From Brachypodium distachyon (taxonomy: Eukaryota > Streptophyta > Magnoliopsida > Poales > Poaceae), in contig NC_016132.3 of assembly GCF_000005505.3 (NCBI RefSeq), positions 37,772,914 to 37,836,913 of the forward strand: 64,000 bases of DNA. Direction: 5' to 3'. The notes below the pieces were generated by a model, which was not told the origin of the DNA, did not search any database, and saw only the letters and a list, made by a program, of their open reading frames with translations. The position numbers were made by a program, and so were the translations under genes. Each line of letters begins with the position of its first letter. Positions within the stretch are counted from its first letter, which is position 1. Shown here one piece after another: positions 1 to 11,947 of this stretch.

Positions 1-1545
1 TACGTGTTGATTAGGATTAATCTAGGGTTCTTCAAAGAATGGATCATGAAGGGTCGGCATAATTTATTTCCTTTATTTATTTGTTTGACATCGAGGGGCA
101 TTATAGTTTGATTTTTATTGTTAAGCGCGCACCAGATTATTTCCTAAGTGACCTACACGTAGAAGCAGAAAATTTAATCGGTTTGTTGTTTACGTTTTTA
201 GAGCTCGTACGCCATAAGACTTGTGTTGGAGTACCAGATAAAACTGGTCATTAGACTGAGATGGATAGACGGTCCCTGTTTATTCCGCGGTACCGTAAAA
301 GAGCTCTAATATTAAGGTAGTCCATGATAGTTAGGAGTGGTACACTTTAAGAGTTATTTTGAAGTACCATACAAGATTAAAAGCCATAAGACGAAGATGA
401 ACCAATGGTCTATGTTTAATCCGGGATGTGAGCTCTGTTTTGGAAATGCGCGAGTGTACGGGATTTATGACAACCGGCGACTTGATTTAATTTAGTGGCA
501 TTTTGAGGGACAAAAGTTGTAAAAATAATATGGATGTTACGCGACCGCCCAGCAGCACTGACCGCGCGACTTCCTGTTGATGGCGATGTACATGCGTGCA
601 CTGGCGCTCATGAATGTCCACCAGCTAGGACAATACTCAAGTATATGAGCTGTGCTTAAACTAAAGTTACTCGAAGTATATAACGGCAATTAATGGTTTT
701 CGAAGGGCTGGCGCTCCTCTTCGTCGGCTACGTGACCGGCACGGAGATCGAGATCCGGCGAGGTACGGCGTCGGCTGGCCGCCCCAGCAGCACTGACTGG
801 ACACGTGACCCATTGCACACCGCCATGCTCCCCGACAGATCGTTGCCTTCTCCTTCAGTTTCCAATTCACTTAGGGGAGTGTCTAATTAGCAGCTAAGCT
901 GATTTTCATTTCGGTAACAGTCAGTTTTTCGGCCATACAAAAAGGTACACGTGTCAGCTTGATATCGGTGACGATCGCGCCTCACTGGCCAGCCAATATA
1001 TATATTGCTACAGGCTTTCCGCTTTCGAGTCTTACTGGGTTTCGGTTTTATTTTCCTATTCCCTTTCCGTTTTCCTTTACCTTTTTTTTTTCTTTTTCTT
1101 TCTGGACCTCCTAGACTGAAGCCTGCGACGAAACGCTGCTGGGCTTCTCCGGCGAGTCTCTCTGCTCACTAATCATGCTAGCCCGTTAGAAAAAGACTAA
1201 TCATGCTAGAGAGGAAAAGGTCCTTTAAAAAAGTCGGCGATCAAAAGGAGGAATGATAATTACTTCATTAAACTTGAAGTAAAAAAATCAACGGTCAATC
1301 TAACGCGCAGACGTGTCCACCGTTGTCATAACCTGCGGCGCTTCTATGAGATTCGGGCACACCTATCGAGCAGGCAGCCAGCAGCGCGTGTCGCTTTTCC
1401 CCCGGGGCAGGGGCCGCAGCAGCGAAGGGCGCGAGGGGTGGCGGCAACGGCTTCTTCCTCTCCCCCGGCATCGCCTCTGCTCGTGGGGGTTGGCGCAACA
1501 GTTGCGGCGCAAGGCGCGGCGGAGGGTCACGGGTCCGGTGGCGTG
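1..1545. other. gene-free flank, nothing recognised
   Basis: No reading frame here resembles a known protein. Short frames at 667-890 and 1295-1545 are compositional. A T-rich tract lies at 1081-1102. GC content rises sharply from about 1310, leading into the kinase-like fragment that follows. A short stretch with the words CAGCAGCACTGAC occurs twice (about 550-563 and 785-797), but I see no larger duplicated unit. Confidence 0.5.
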
Positions 1546-1772
1546 AGCAGCCTCGTCGCTTGGGCCCCGCAGTTGGTCGCCAGCAAGCGCCACGACGAGC
1601 TGCTTGACCCAAGGCTCCGGCAAGGAGAGGTGGCCGGGAAGGAGGTGAAGCGGGCGGTGGCCGTGGCCGCCATGTGCTTGCAGGAGGAGGACACGCTGAC
1701 ATCGTCATGGCGCTCAGCTTCCTCACCGGCGCCGGAGAAGACGACGATGAACTAGTAGCCTCGAGGAGATGA
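1546..1772 (+). pseudogene. receptor-like cytoplasmic kinase C-lobe fragment, frameshifted
   Basis: The frame starting at 1546 reads SSLVAWA, then DPRL, then AVAVAAMCLQEED. These words match the end of the kinase domain in plant receptor-like cytoplasmic kinases of the PBS1/PBL (RLCK-VII) group, where LVAWA...DP.L...ALAVA.MC.QE is conserved in this order and spacing. From about 1698 the similarity continues in a different frame (DIVMALSFLTG, matching the D-V-V-x-A-L-x-x-L that ends these domains) and stops at 1770-1772, so there is a frameshift or small deletion near 1696. Only about 75 residues of a roughly 280-residue domain remain; no glycine loop, HRD or DFG motif is present. The segment is GC-rich, unlike its surroundings. 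It is a relic, possibly carried here by a transposon or by gene-fragment duplication. Kinase assignment fairly sure; subfamily less so. Confidence 0.6.
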
Positions 1773-2166
1773 GGTAAGGTTTACACGCATGATTTTGATT
1801 TGATTTGTGCCGGAGGGTTGCTGCGGTGGGGCGCGACTGCTGAGAAGGGTTGTGGCAGCGGAGCGGGGCACGGCTGCAGCGGCGGAGCAAAGCGTGACTT
1901 TGGAGCAGCGCGCTAGCAGGCCGTCACGAAACAACGGCGGTGGAGCAGGCGGGGGCGAGAGAGCAGTTCGCGTGGCCGCATGGAGTAGCAGAGCAGGTCC
2001 TGACCCGGAGGAGATGGCTGTCGGCCTCGATGGTGACGCGGAAGTGGATGAGATCATCGGACACGAAGACGAAGCTCTTCATCTTGTTTCCCGCCACCGG
2101 CTTCTTCTTCTTTGCCTTCCACGACGTCGGCTCGTGAAAATGTATAATCAAGTTGTGTGACCATCT

Positions 2167-2515
2167 AACCTTGTGAACAAGTTATATTAATGTGGTAAAC
2201 AAGTGACTATAACCTGCTAACCGAGTGATATTAACTTGGTAAACGAGTTAACATGGTAAGCGAGTAACATTAACCTGATAAACATGCGATATTAACGTGG
2301 TAAACGAGTGACTATAACTTGGTAAACGAGTGATTTTTACCTGGTAAACGAGTGATTTTAACTTGATAAGTGAGTGCCTATAACCTGGTAAACCCGGTGA
2401 ACGAGTGACTATAATTAACCTGGTAAGCGGGTGACTATAACCTGTTAAACGAGTGACTACAACCTAATAAGCAAGGGATATTAACCTGGTAAACGAGTGA
2501 CTATAACTTCATACA
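2167..2515 (+). repeat. degenerate minisatellite, about 24-bp unit
   Basis: About fifteen imperfect tandem units built around ACCTGGTAAACGAGTGACTA, with the period drifting near 22-26 bp. Common variants change GACTATAA to GATATTAA or GATTTTAA. The array ends where the ACTTCATACAAACAAG sequence begins. No open frame is kept through it. Confidence 0.85.
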
Positions 2516-3531
2516 AACAAGTCATATATTGGAATGTTTCAACAAGTAAAGATGTCATTTTCAAATCATAGAAGTACATCCAAATCACCTAACACGGACG
2601 CTGCACGCTAGCGCAAGGTTGCACACCTTGCCAGCTAGTCGCGTAAAAAAAAAACGAAGCGCAAGATGGGCGGAACGCAGCGGCACGAGTAGTTCGTTGT
2701 GCGCATGTTGTCTGTAGCTTTTTTTTAAACGGGCTGCTAACTTTAGAACAAGAAAAAAAATCAAAAGCAGTAAAGCTAGCTAGTCTGGAGCCAAGCTAAT
2801 AACTTGCTTTTGAGGCTCAGTTGCGATGCGTTTCATAAGGGTGACAACGTGCTGCTGGGCCAATGCACTGCAGGTGAGGGAGTTGCTGCTGCTGGGCCGC
2901 GTGGGCGAGCAGGTAGCGCGTGCGACGGTTCAAGCGCGTGACGGGGAGGGACAGGGGGCGCCGTACGTTAAGTTCCGTGGTCACGTCCGCTGAGTAGTTT
3001 AGTCCAAAAATCAAACAATGTAAATGGATTCAAACATGCAATTTAACGAAAATTACACAGGATGAATTTCAACACCCCATAGTTCTTGATACACACAAAA
3101 ATCTCTAGAAAAAAAAGCACCATCTTAAGTTTCAGCAAACTCCCCACAACACTATAACTATGGCTAGGTTCTCCCAGAGACCGGCAAACACAAAATACTC
3201 TGCACTGAAGTTACAAGGCATCAAAAGCATACCATCACGAGTACCGAGGTCAGCATCAAAACAGCATGAGGACAAGACCTATGCCCAGTTCATTGTTGTA
3301 AGAACAAAAAGTCTTCCCATCGATCCAGACTTGGAAAACTAATCATACCATCACAGCAAGTGTGATATTCAGCTTCATTGTCATTGTCTCTGTCCATCAC
3401 GAGTACCGAGGTCAGGAATATTGAGCACGGATGCATTTTCCTTGGGCATAAAAGGGAGGCCATGAATGTTAAGTAGAGTTGAAGCAATAAGAAAGTATAT
3501 ATTCTATCAATGTATATAATATATTTTTGCA
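2516..3531. other. gene-free, short direct repeat
   Basis: No gene recognised. A 19-base direct repeat, ATCACGAGTACCGAGGTCA, occurs at about 3236 and again at about 3397. The intervening DNA has no coding similarity that I recognise. Confidence 0.4.
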
Positions 3532-3601
3532 CTTCAACGGCCCAAAAGCCCATACATGTGACTGGGCAAAGGTGCATGGATGGGCTTTTGGGCCGTTGAA
3601 G
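3532..3601. repeat. perfect 22-bp inverted repeat
   Basis: Positions 3532-3553 and 3580-3601 are exact reverse complements (core ACGGCCCAAAAGCCCAT), separated by 26 bp. Nearly the same words, ATATTTTTGCACT, lie just outside both arms in direct orientation. The arms contain GGCCCA / TGGGCT words typical of site-II promoter elements. It could be a small MITE remnant or a cruciform-forming site. Confidence 0.8.
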
Positions 3602-3982
3602 AGCAGATATTTTTGCACTGACAGGCAGTTATTTTGGCCCATGAACGTTGTGTATTTCACCACTAACGAGCCGAAAGTGAGGCCCATCAGCTTAACCTTT
3701 TATGTTAAAACTAGACCATTTGTTAGGGTCAGAAGTGGTGAACAGTAACTGCTGGTGCTCCCCTCAAAAAAAAAAAGTAACTGCTGGTGCTTTTCGGCCG
3801 TCGGTTGTGACCGATCGGCAAATAGTGTTTTTGTGCCTATACACGCTGCTCACAAAAAAAAACTTGCACTGATGCACCACATGAAAAGCAAACACTGACC
3901 GGTATGGCAATCAGTTAGTATTTCCAGTTAGTTTTTCTAAGGCAATCACAATCATCCCCTCCATTAACTGCGAACTCTGCTG

Positions 3983-4093
3983 CTCCCTCTCCCCCATATT
4001 ATTTGTTCCAAATTTGTTCAAATATGGATGTATCTATGTTTAAAAGTGTCTAAATACATGTAATATTTCGACAAATAATTTCGTCGGAGGGAG
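3983..4093. mobile_element. Stowaway-like MITE
   Basis: About 111 bp bounded by CTCCCTCTCCC on the left and GGAGGGAG on the right, followed by TA. The interior has the AAATTTGTTCAAATATGGATG and AAATACATGTAATATTTCG words usual in grass Stowaway copies. The left TA target base pair has mutated to TG. Confidence 0.75.
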
Positions 4094-6031
4094 TAGCTCT
4101 TCTCAGCACTTGTCTGTCCATAATCATCACAGACAGGCTGCAGAGGCCCAGTGATTGAGACCAAGAGCGATTGTTACGGTTACTAGTAGTAGTACTAATG
4201 AATCAAGTGGCCGGCCAGGCAAACGAAATCAATACAATTACTGCATGGTTGCAGTTTTCAGTTATGGCGCAAGGCTAACTAATCCACCCACACCATAACT
4301 ACGTACACTTGAGTTCCCATAATTAATTACAGTCTGCACTCCACCGCAGAGAGCTCCAGCGACTGGGTTCGATCGAGAGGGATTAATTGTGTGGGTTCAT
4401 TACTAGTCAATGGATGAACAGGAAGCTAGTAGTATATCCAATCGTAAGAATTTGGGCAGATTCAAGTATCCAATTACTGTAATGTTTGTTTCCAAATACT
4501 AGTATAATCAAAGGGGAGTATGTATGTAAGCATGTATGTATCCGGCTCCGGCAGCAGGAGGGGTGAGAAAAGCTGGAGAGGAAGCAGAGCAAAGTCAATG
4601 AAGGCTTGCAATTGTAAAAGAAGGCGTTTTTTTTACTGTTGAGAATGAATGAAGGAAAGAAGGAATGGTTGTTGGCAATGGAGATGAGATGACAACACTT
4701 GGAATGTTTATGAATGGGTTGGGTAGAGACAGACAGCAGCTAGCTACTCCAGCTAGCTAGGTATCACTCTCTGTCCTTCTGTAGATGCATGCGCATGCAC
4801 TGTTGGGCTACGTAGTCGGCGTGCATGGCACAGCCAGTGCCCAGTGATCTCTTCGATCGATCTCCTCTGGGCTCTGGGCTCTGGCTATGGTTATGACTAA
4901 GCTCCAAGCTAGCTTCCTGCTGCCTCCATCCATGGCAGACAGACACACAGAAGGTGGCGTGAGGGGAGGAGAAGGCAGGCAGTGAGGAATGAAAGTGGGG
5001 AGAGAGAGATGATTTAAGAGATGATGAGGGAGTGGTCGCATTCCTACCTGCACAACATCTGCGGTGCATGTGGATGTGTACAACACATGCCATATATATA
5101 AGTAAACTCGACCTATATCTACATGCTGTATATGCTAGTAGTGTGTGTGGACGTAGCTAGCGTACGTAGCACTGTGGACGACGTGGCCCTGCAAAAACAA
5201 AAGCTTTTGTCACCTTTTGTAGACTCTGCTCGATCTGTCTTCTTCTTCCTGAGCGATTGCAGACCCAGGTGCAGGTCTTCTGCTTCCCCTACTCCTCGAT
5301 CTCTGCATCTGCATGCGTATATATAAATATATAACAATGTTTTTTTTCTCTCCTCTGTGCTACTGGTTTGATTCATATTAGTTTTCAAAATATTATGCTC
5401 ATCCGTCCCTAAATAATTATCGCTGTTTTTCACTAAAACAACGACAAGTATTTGGAAACGGAGGGAATATATATCTAGACATTTTTAGACATAAATACGT
5501 ACATTCATATTTGGAAAATTTTGAGACAATTAATATGAATTGAGCTAGTAATATTTAGATGCTTTGAGTGTGCCAAAAATATGGCCGGTTTACCTTCGCT
5601 TCCCTTTCTATTACGGGGCAGGCATCTAGGTAGCCGTTACCCTATCCCATGACCGTCCATCTCTCTGTCTCTGTTTTTGATGTCTGCATGCATTGACCAG
5701 TGTGTGCATGGGTGTTGCCGGCCGGCTCTTGCATGCATGCATGGCCGCCGGGCTTGACGTGCATGCGCGTGCTAGTAATGGTTGACATGAACGTGACACT
5801 ATCTTTGCATGCATGCCTATCTACCTGCCTACTCCTGCAAACGCGCTTGTTTCTGTTCTTATTATCCAAGATCACAATACCGGAGAAGCCAATTCTGGAT
5901 TATCTTTTGGATTTTCCATCTAAAATAGATCCTCTAAAAAGTTTCCATTAATTTTGCAAATAAGAAAGGTATGTCAAAAAATTCGATAAATGTGGCAGGG
6001 CACTGTACGTACTTTCATCTGGAAAAAGGGA
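4094..6031. other. gene-free intergenic DNA with Stowaway trace
   Basis: No coding similarity. The segment is rich in self-complementary words (AGCT, CATG, GTAC, CTAG). A short Stowaway-like piece lies at about 5398-5467 (CATCCGTCCCTAAATA ... GGAAACGGAGGGAAT). AG/CT-rich tracts occur at about 4960-5030. Confidence 0.45.
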
Positions 6032-6268
6032 CTCCCTCCGTTCCAAAACATAAAGCACGCACACATTTCGAGATTTTGCTTTGATCATCAATTAGACCAA
6101 CAAAATGTGAATCATGTATTATAAAAGTTGTATCATTAGAATGTAGTTTCAGATACGAATCTAATGGTATAATTTTTATAACTTATAATTCACATTTTGT
6201 TGGTGTAATTGATGGTCAAAGTTAGGCCTCGAAATGCGTGGACGCGTTATGTTTTGGAACGGAGGGAG
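6032..6268. mobile_element. palindromic Stowaway-type MITE
   Basis: The 237-bp element starts CTCCCTCCGTTCC and ends GGAACGGAGGGAG, followed by TA (left target site GA, probably mutated from TA). The two halves are nearly complete inverted repeats: the interior words ACCAACAAAATGTGAATC and TTCACATTTTGTTGGT mirror each other, so the transcript would fold into one long hairpin. Tc1/Mariner-derived MITE by terminal sequence. Confidence 0.85.
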
Positions 6269-8814
6269 TATACGCTGACACAAGAGAAAACCGAAAATTA
6301 TTTTTAGAAAGACCAGGGGGCAAAAGAATAAAAGGAATGCATGGCTAGCTGCATGATGCATGCATGCATGGTAGCTAGAATTGAATCCCATTTAGTTTTA
6401 AAACTTGCAACCCTACAGCTTTTGTGTTTTCTTTTAGAAGTTCTGGTGCAAGATCTCAATCTCACAGCAGGGTGCAGCTATAGAGGCCTCTCCTGAAAAG
6501 AGCAACACAAAATTAATTAAAGGAAAACAGTAGCTATCTAGCAGCTAGCCTAGCTGCACATGTATATTTATATGTACATGGTAGCTGTACGCATATTACT
6601 TCGACCACAGCAAAGCATGCAAAGGCTAAGCTAGCTACTCATCTCATGCATATATATCCTTGTGTACATGCATGTCTATATGTGTGTGTATAGTGTTGCA
6701 CAGAGACACAATGAATGAATTAATGGATGTGAGATCAAGAGAAAAAGAGAGAACATGGAAGACAAGAGAGACAAGATGTTTATTTCACATGCAGATGACT
6801 TCAATATGCATGCATATGCACAGCTAGCTAGCTAGCTAGCTAGGTTCGCTGGCTTGGCTGGGTTCACAGTTACGCACACACACAGGGGCCATAAAAGAGG
6901 AGCCGGGAAGAATCTGTTTTGAATTGGAGATGATCAGCAGCTGCGGTCAGTGAGTGAATACTACTCCAGCCAAGCCAGCCAGTAGCAATCACTGATCACC
7001 AGTGTACTGCCTGAATTCCCTTCAAGAAAGAATTGTATATGCATGCAATGGCAGCAAAATCAATCAATGCCTACTTACTAGGACTGCATATATGCAGCTG
7101 GGAGTGGAGCAGCAAGACAGAAGGATGCCCTCTATGTTCTGTTTCTGTCAAGTTATTGCACTATTTAAAAAAATTAAGAATTAGTTATTGCACTAGCTTG
7201 GTGCTCCTCTAGCCATTGATCTGATCAGATAAGGTCAGTGATGTAAAGATACTCATAAAGTTGGTTGCCTTTGCAATTGGTGGTGTAACCGTGGTATAAA
7301 CATTTCAACCTTTTAGGATGCATGCAGCAGTGGAGTGGCATGTAGGTGGGACACACTCCGCGGTAGAGCTAGCAGTGGAGTAGTAAGATTTACCAATTAA
7401 TGTTCCTTGGTCACAAACACTTAATTTCTACAGAAAATGACCCAATACAGTTTAATGTACCAGCAAAAGTGTGGTAAGATTCCGGTAACCTCTACAATTT
7501 AATTCATGCATGCATGTGACCGATATATTTTGTGGAATTGTCAATCTGACAGAGACCATCAAGAGGGAGATGAAATGTTCCAAGAGAGGGCTACCGAGGG
7601 TCTAAATGCAGCGCATCATGCATGATAACATGAAAGAAAAATATTATACTCGTACATTAGTTATAGATGGATCACTGCCTCACTGAAGCCCTGCAGCATG
7701 CGTGCTTAATTATCATTCGATCCACAGAGTAGTACAGCAGTACCGCTTAATTACTTGGGAAATCTTCGGGCTGCAGGGTACGTACGCACTATCCTCTGAA
7801 AGTTGTTATGGTTGTGTCTCTGTTCCCTCTTTAATTACACACTTGTTTCTTTCTACTTAACTGAGAATCAATCGACCCCTCAGTGTACCTTACGTACGTA
7901 CAGATTCATCAGTAAGTACTGATGCTGAGAACTTTAGATCGATCTAATCGAATGGCCCTCTTTTTGTTGTTGCCCTTTCAGTTCTCCTGTACCCTTTTCT
8001 ATCTATAATCAAATGATATCTCGATTGAAAGGCCCTTTTTTTCATGGTGAAACTAATTAACGAAACGGCCGTTCGGTGAGTGAAGTGAGCAATTTGATTC
8101 TGATATATGATCAGTACGTTTGCAACAACAAGCTAGCTCTTGTACAATTTCTTTCTCTGTCTGACAGGAGGTGGCTAGCTAGCTTTGTAGTGTAGTGAGC
8201 AGTGAGCAGTTTCTTTCTGACAGGCAATAACTTTGTCAACTTTGTCGAGCCAAAGGAAGGAAGGAAGGAAGCAGGAAGCTGCAGGAGCAGGGACAGGGAA
8301 TTGAAGAGAAAGAATGAATAGAAATTTATAATACTACTGGCTCAGCTCAGTGGTTTGTGCCTCAGTGTGGATCCCTGGAAGAAGAAGATGAGATCGATCT
8401 CGCGTGACGTCGTAGGCCGGTGCATGCGCTGTCTGTGTCTGTGCATCCATATAGCAGTACACATGACATATTGTGTACTGTACATGGATCGTATTCCCGA
8501 GACCCAGAGACAGTGCCCAGAGAGATGAAGTCAGTCACTGCAGCAGAGAGACAAGAGAAGGGGAGAGACAGAGTAGCTGTTGGTATATAGGATCCTACTA
8601 CACACAGCTAGTCTCTGATAAGATGATACTACTGCTGCATGCCGCTGCAGGCTACACTGGCTAGACCTATCAATAAATACCACAACTTTATAAGTATACT
8701 TTTGGTATATGGCATCTTGGTCAACTCCTCCACACTGGTCGATCTATCAAATCAATGGTCAGATGCATCCAGCTCCACACACATAAATTGATTAATATAA
8801 TAAATTGATAAATA
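6269..8814. other. gene-free intergenic DNA
   Basis: No gene recognised on either strand. CATGCATG, GTACGTAC and GCTAGCTAG words are frequent (for example about 6355-6372 and 6823-6843). GGAAGGAAGG runs occur near 8255-8270. I looked for hairpins carrying conserved plant miRNA sequences and saw none. Confidence 0.45.
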
Positions 8815-8914
8815 CTTCTCTAATCCTAAATTTTTGACTCAAATTTGTTCAAATATTTTTTTAAAACGTTTAGATACATGTAATATTTCGATAACAATTT
8901 AAGATCGAAGGAAG
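8815..8914. mobile_element. Stowaway MITE with TA target duplication
   Basis: The 100-bp element begins CTTCTCTAATCCTAAAT and ends AAGATCGAAGGAAG; TA lies on both sides (8813-8814 and 8915-8916). The interior carries CAAATTTGTTCAAATA and TAGATACATGTAATATTTCG. A second, partial relative follows at about 8921-8985 in the opposite orientation. Confidence 0.75.
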
Positions 8915-9772
8915 TATATTACATCCATATTAATTGTCGAAATATTACATGTATCTGAACGTTCAGTCAGGAAGCGGAGGAAGTAATGTAACTTATTCCA
9001 TGGGTGATGGATGGATCATTAGGTCCATCGATCGCTACTTGTCTACAGTATACACACGGCTTAGGTAGCTGAGTACTGTAGTATAGCAGTTGTAGTACGC
9101 AGCTAGGCAGTACAGATCAAGTAATTAGCTGCACGTACGTGTACATTCAAGTGTATCTTTGATATATTTTCGACCCAAGTACGTACCGAAACGAACATAA
9201 ATTTTATAAGCTTCGTCCCGGCCAGCTCAGCTACACATTTTATTTTCAATCGAGTTTACTGTCGCAGGTACGCATGATGCACTAGCGTGTGCACCGTTGT
9301 ACGTGGGGTGCAACTAATTTGCATGCATGCAAATATATGCGACATGTACACACAAAAAGTACATGCATTCGTACGTGTACTGTGTACGCGAGATGGGCAA
9401 TTAACATGTTAATTCACACTCTGAATGTTCTTGCCCTTTTTTTTTGTTCATGTAACTTATAAATGCTAGCACATGCATGCGTGTATATATGCATGCATGC
9501 ATGCATGCACGTTCATTCGTACGTGCGTACAAACGTACGTGCCATTTTGAAACGTCAAAATCCGAATTGTAAGTACTTTCATTAATTAACTCTTGTAGCT
9601 GTGATCTTTATAAAACTGTAGTTAAACAGAGTTTCATCCCGTGGAGTGTCAACATAGAAGCCATTTGATCTAGTGATATATCATGGTGCCTGCTCGGCGC
9701 ACACAATTGGTTAAGCAAAATTAGTGAAATGGAAGACACATAAATCTCCTCTGCAGGGGAGGACCCAAGAAA
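8915..9772. other. gene-free, (GCAT)n tract
   Basis: No gene recognised. A pure GCAT microsatellite lies at 9491-9509, inside a stretch unusually dense in TGCATGC and GTACGT words. The segment ends at the left end of the CACTA element. Confidence 0.5.
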
Positions 9773-11947
9773 CACTACTACAAAACGAGTCATAGACGAC
9801 CCTCATCAGTGCCGTGTTTGCTCAACACGCCACTGATGGCCCCATATCAGTGGCGTGTCTAAGAAACCCCTGATGGCTCGCTATCAGTGGCCTGTTTGCT
9901 CAACACGCTACTGATGGCCCCCTATCAGTGGTGTGTCTAAGAAACCCGCCACTGATAGCCTGGCGTATTTGCTCAACACATCACTGATGGCCCCTATCAG
10001 TGGCGTGTCTAAGAAACCTGCCACTAGTGTCTCCTGTAGACCTTTGAAGATTGAAAAATTCATAACTAATTCATAAAAAATCGAACAAATGTGATTCTTT
10101 TTGGTAATGTCTTAATTTTTTACTTCTTAACATGATGAGACAATAATATAACACGATAACACTTATCAAATGATTCATGTAGTACAAATTTGTAATTTAA
10201 TTACCAGAGTTCATGTTTGTGGCTTCAAGCTAAATGACCAAACTTTTGTCAATTTTGTTGCCATAGTTTATGATTATTTACCCCTTTTTTTACACAAAGG
10301 TGTGTATTGCAATGCCAAAAAAAGTTGCCAACATTTCAAAAATATCCTTCACAAAATGGTCTATCAGGTATGAATGTTTATAGCTTTGAAAGCAAATGAC
10401 CAAAGTAGTATTCAGTTCTATGTTATAGATAACGTACTCATTTTTGCACAAAGGTGTGTATTGCAATGCCAAACAATGTTGCCAAAGAGGTTTACAAGTT
10501 TCCTTGTTAAGAAAAGTTTTTTCCCTGTTTTAAAGACAAAAAATAAATTTTAGAACCATCAGTGGCGGTTTTATAATTTTTACCCGACACTAATGGGTCT
10601 AAACTAGTAAAACGGACATGGTCTACGTGCTTGCATGCTATTGGTGGAGCGGTGCACCCCCGGATCGGTGACATGTCCCTCCCATGATAGTTGATCTCCG
10701 AACCTCTATTTTCATCTGGACCGTCCCTTCTCTCTCTGCTCCCGTCTCCTCTCCTTATCCATCTCGAGTGGCCAACTCCCCACGATCTCCTCCACCTCCC
10801 CCCGACGGTAATCTCTCCCTCCACCTCTCCTCCCTCTTCGCGTGGGCGTCGGGCGCCGCCCCTTCTCTTCCCTGCTGGGCGCCGCCCTCCTCCCTCGTCG
10901 CGTGGACGCCAGGCTCTGCCGCGGCTCACCTCTCCTCCCCGTGGAGCTCCCAGATCTGGCGGACCGGCGCGTGAGGGAGGCCGACGGTGTCTCCACCTTC
11001 CCTGCTGCTGGAGGAGGCTGGCCGCAGGGGAGACGGTGGATCTGCTCCGATGCGCGGGTGGACGCGCATACCGTGGCTGCAGGCGCACGCCACGTCGAGG
11101 AGCCTCAGGTCGGTCACCGTCGACGAGCCAACCTCCCCTGAGGTCTCCCTAGTTCACTCCCTCTCTCTCTCTCTCTGCAAATCCGCTAGTGGTCGCCATC
11201 GAGGACCCGTGCGTGGCCGCCTTCTCCCTTCCTCAGGCCGCCCTCCTCCGATGAACGCGCTACGGAAGCCAGGGTCGACGTCGGCGACGAGCTCTCCCTT
11301 GGCCGACGGTGACGGAGGAGGGCAGCTGCTGTTGAAGATTGACACTATGGAGCTCGAGTTCTTCCAAGCTCCCTCCGATTCTTATGATTTCCAATCTCCT
11401 GTGATTTATATGCTTACGATTATTTCAATTTCTTCTAACTGTGTTGGTCCTTGACTTGGAAAAGGGAGATCTTAAGTAGACTGCATGATTAAGTGGACTG
11501 TGTGCACATCAAGTTTATTTTTTTTATTTGGGATTCAACAAAGCTGGTGTTTTTTATTTGGGATTCAACAAAGCTAGATACTGCATGTAATTTTTGTGCC
11601 AATTCGTGTGTATCGCTGATTCATCTGTAAAATTTGATCTAAGAATTGTATATGGAATAAATAATCGAATGTATGGACTGTGTATATAAAATAATAATAT
11701 GTAATTATATCTTTTTTATTTCCTAAATACCCAACAGTGTTGTGTGTGCACTGAACACGCCACTGTTGGCAGAAGGACGTCGGTGGCAGGTGTGTCTTGA
11801 CCGACAGTGATGGGTCACCCATTAGTGGCGGGTCTTGCACACGACACTGATAGCGCGACTATTAGTGGCCAGAAGTAAGTGGCGTGTGAGGCACACGCCA
11901 CTGATAGCCTTTTTTGACCGATACTGATAGCCTGTTTTGTACTAGTG
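9773..11947. mobile_element. non-autonomous CACTA element, 2175 bp, TSD AAA
   Basis: The left end is CACTACTACAAAACGAG, the right end is the complement of CACTAGTACAAAACAGG, and AAA flanks both sides (9770-9772, 11948-11950), the 3-bp duplication typical of CACTA/En-Spm transposons. Subterminal repeats built on ATCAGTGGCGTGTCTAAGAA occur several times at about 9790-10025, and inverted relatives (GGCGTGTG...CACGCCACTGATAG) at 11745-11935. No transposase is encoded. The centre (about 10690-11350) is strongly GC-rich, full of proline/arginine-type shadow frames; the other two CACTA elements in this window have a similar GC-rich block near one end, so it is probably an untranslated leader rather than a captured gene. 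Confidence 0.93.

Noticed and set aside
3532..3601. microRNA precursor
   Set aside because: The stem is short (22 bp) with perfect pairing and no match to a conserved miRNA I know; it fits a small MITE or cruciform better.
10684..11454. Captured host gene in the 2.2-kb CACTA
   Set aside because: The overlapping frames are arginine/proline-rich in all phases, and the other CACTA elements have a similar GC-rich block. No domain is recognisable.
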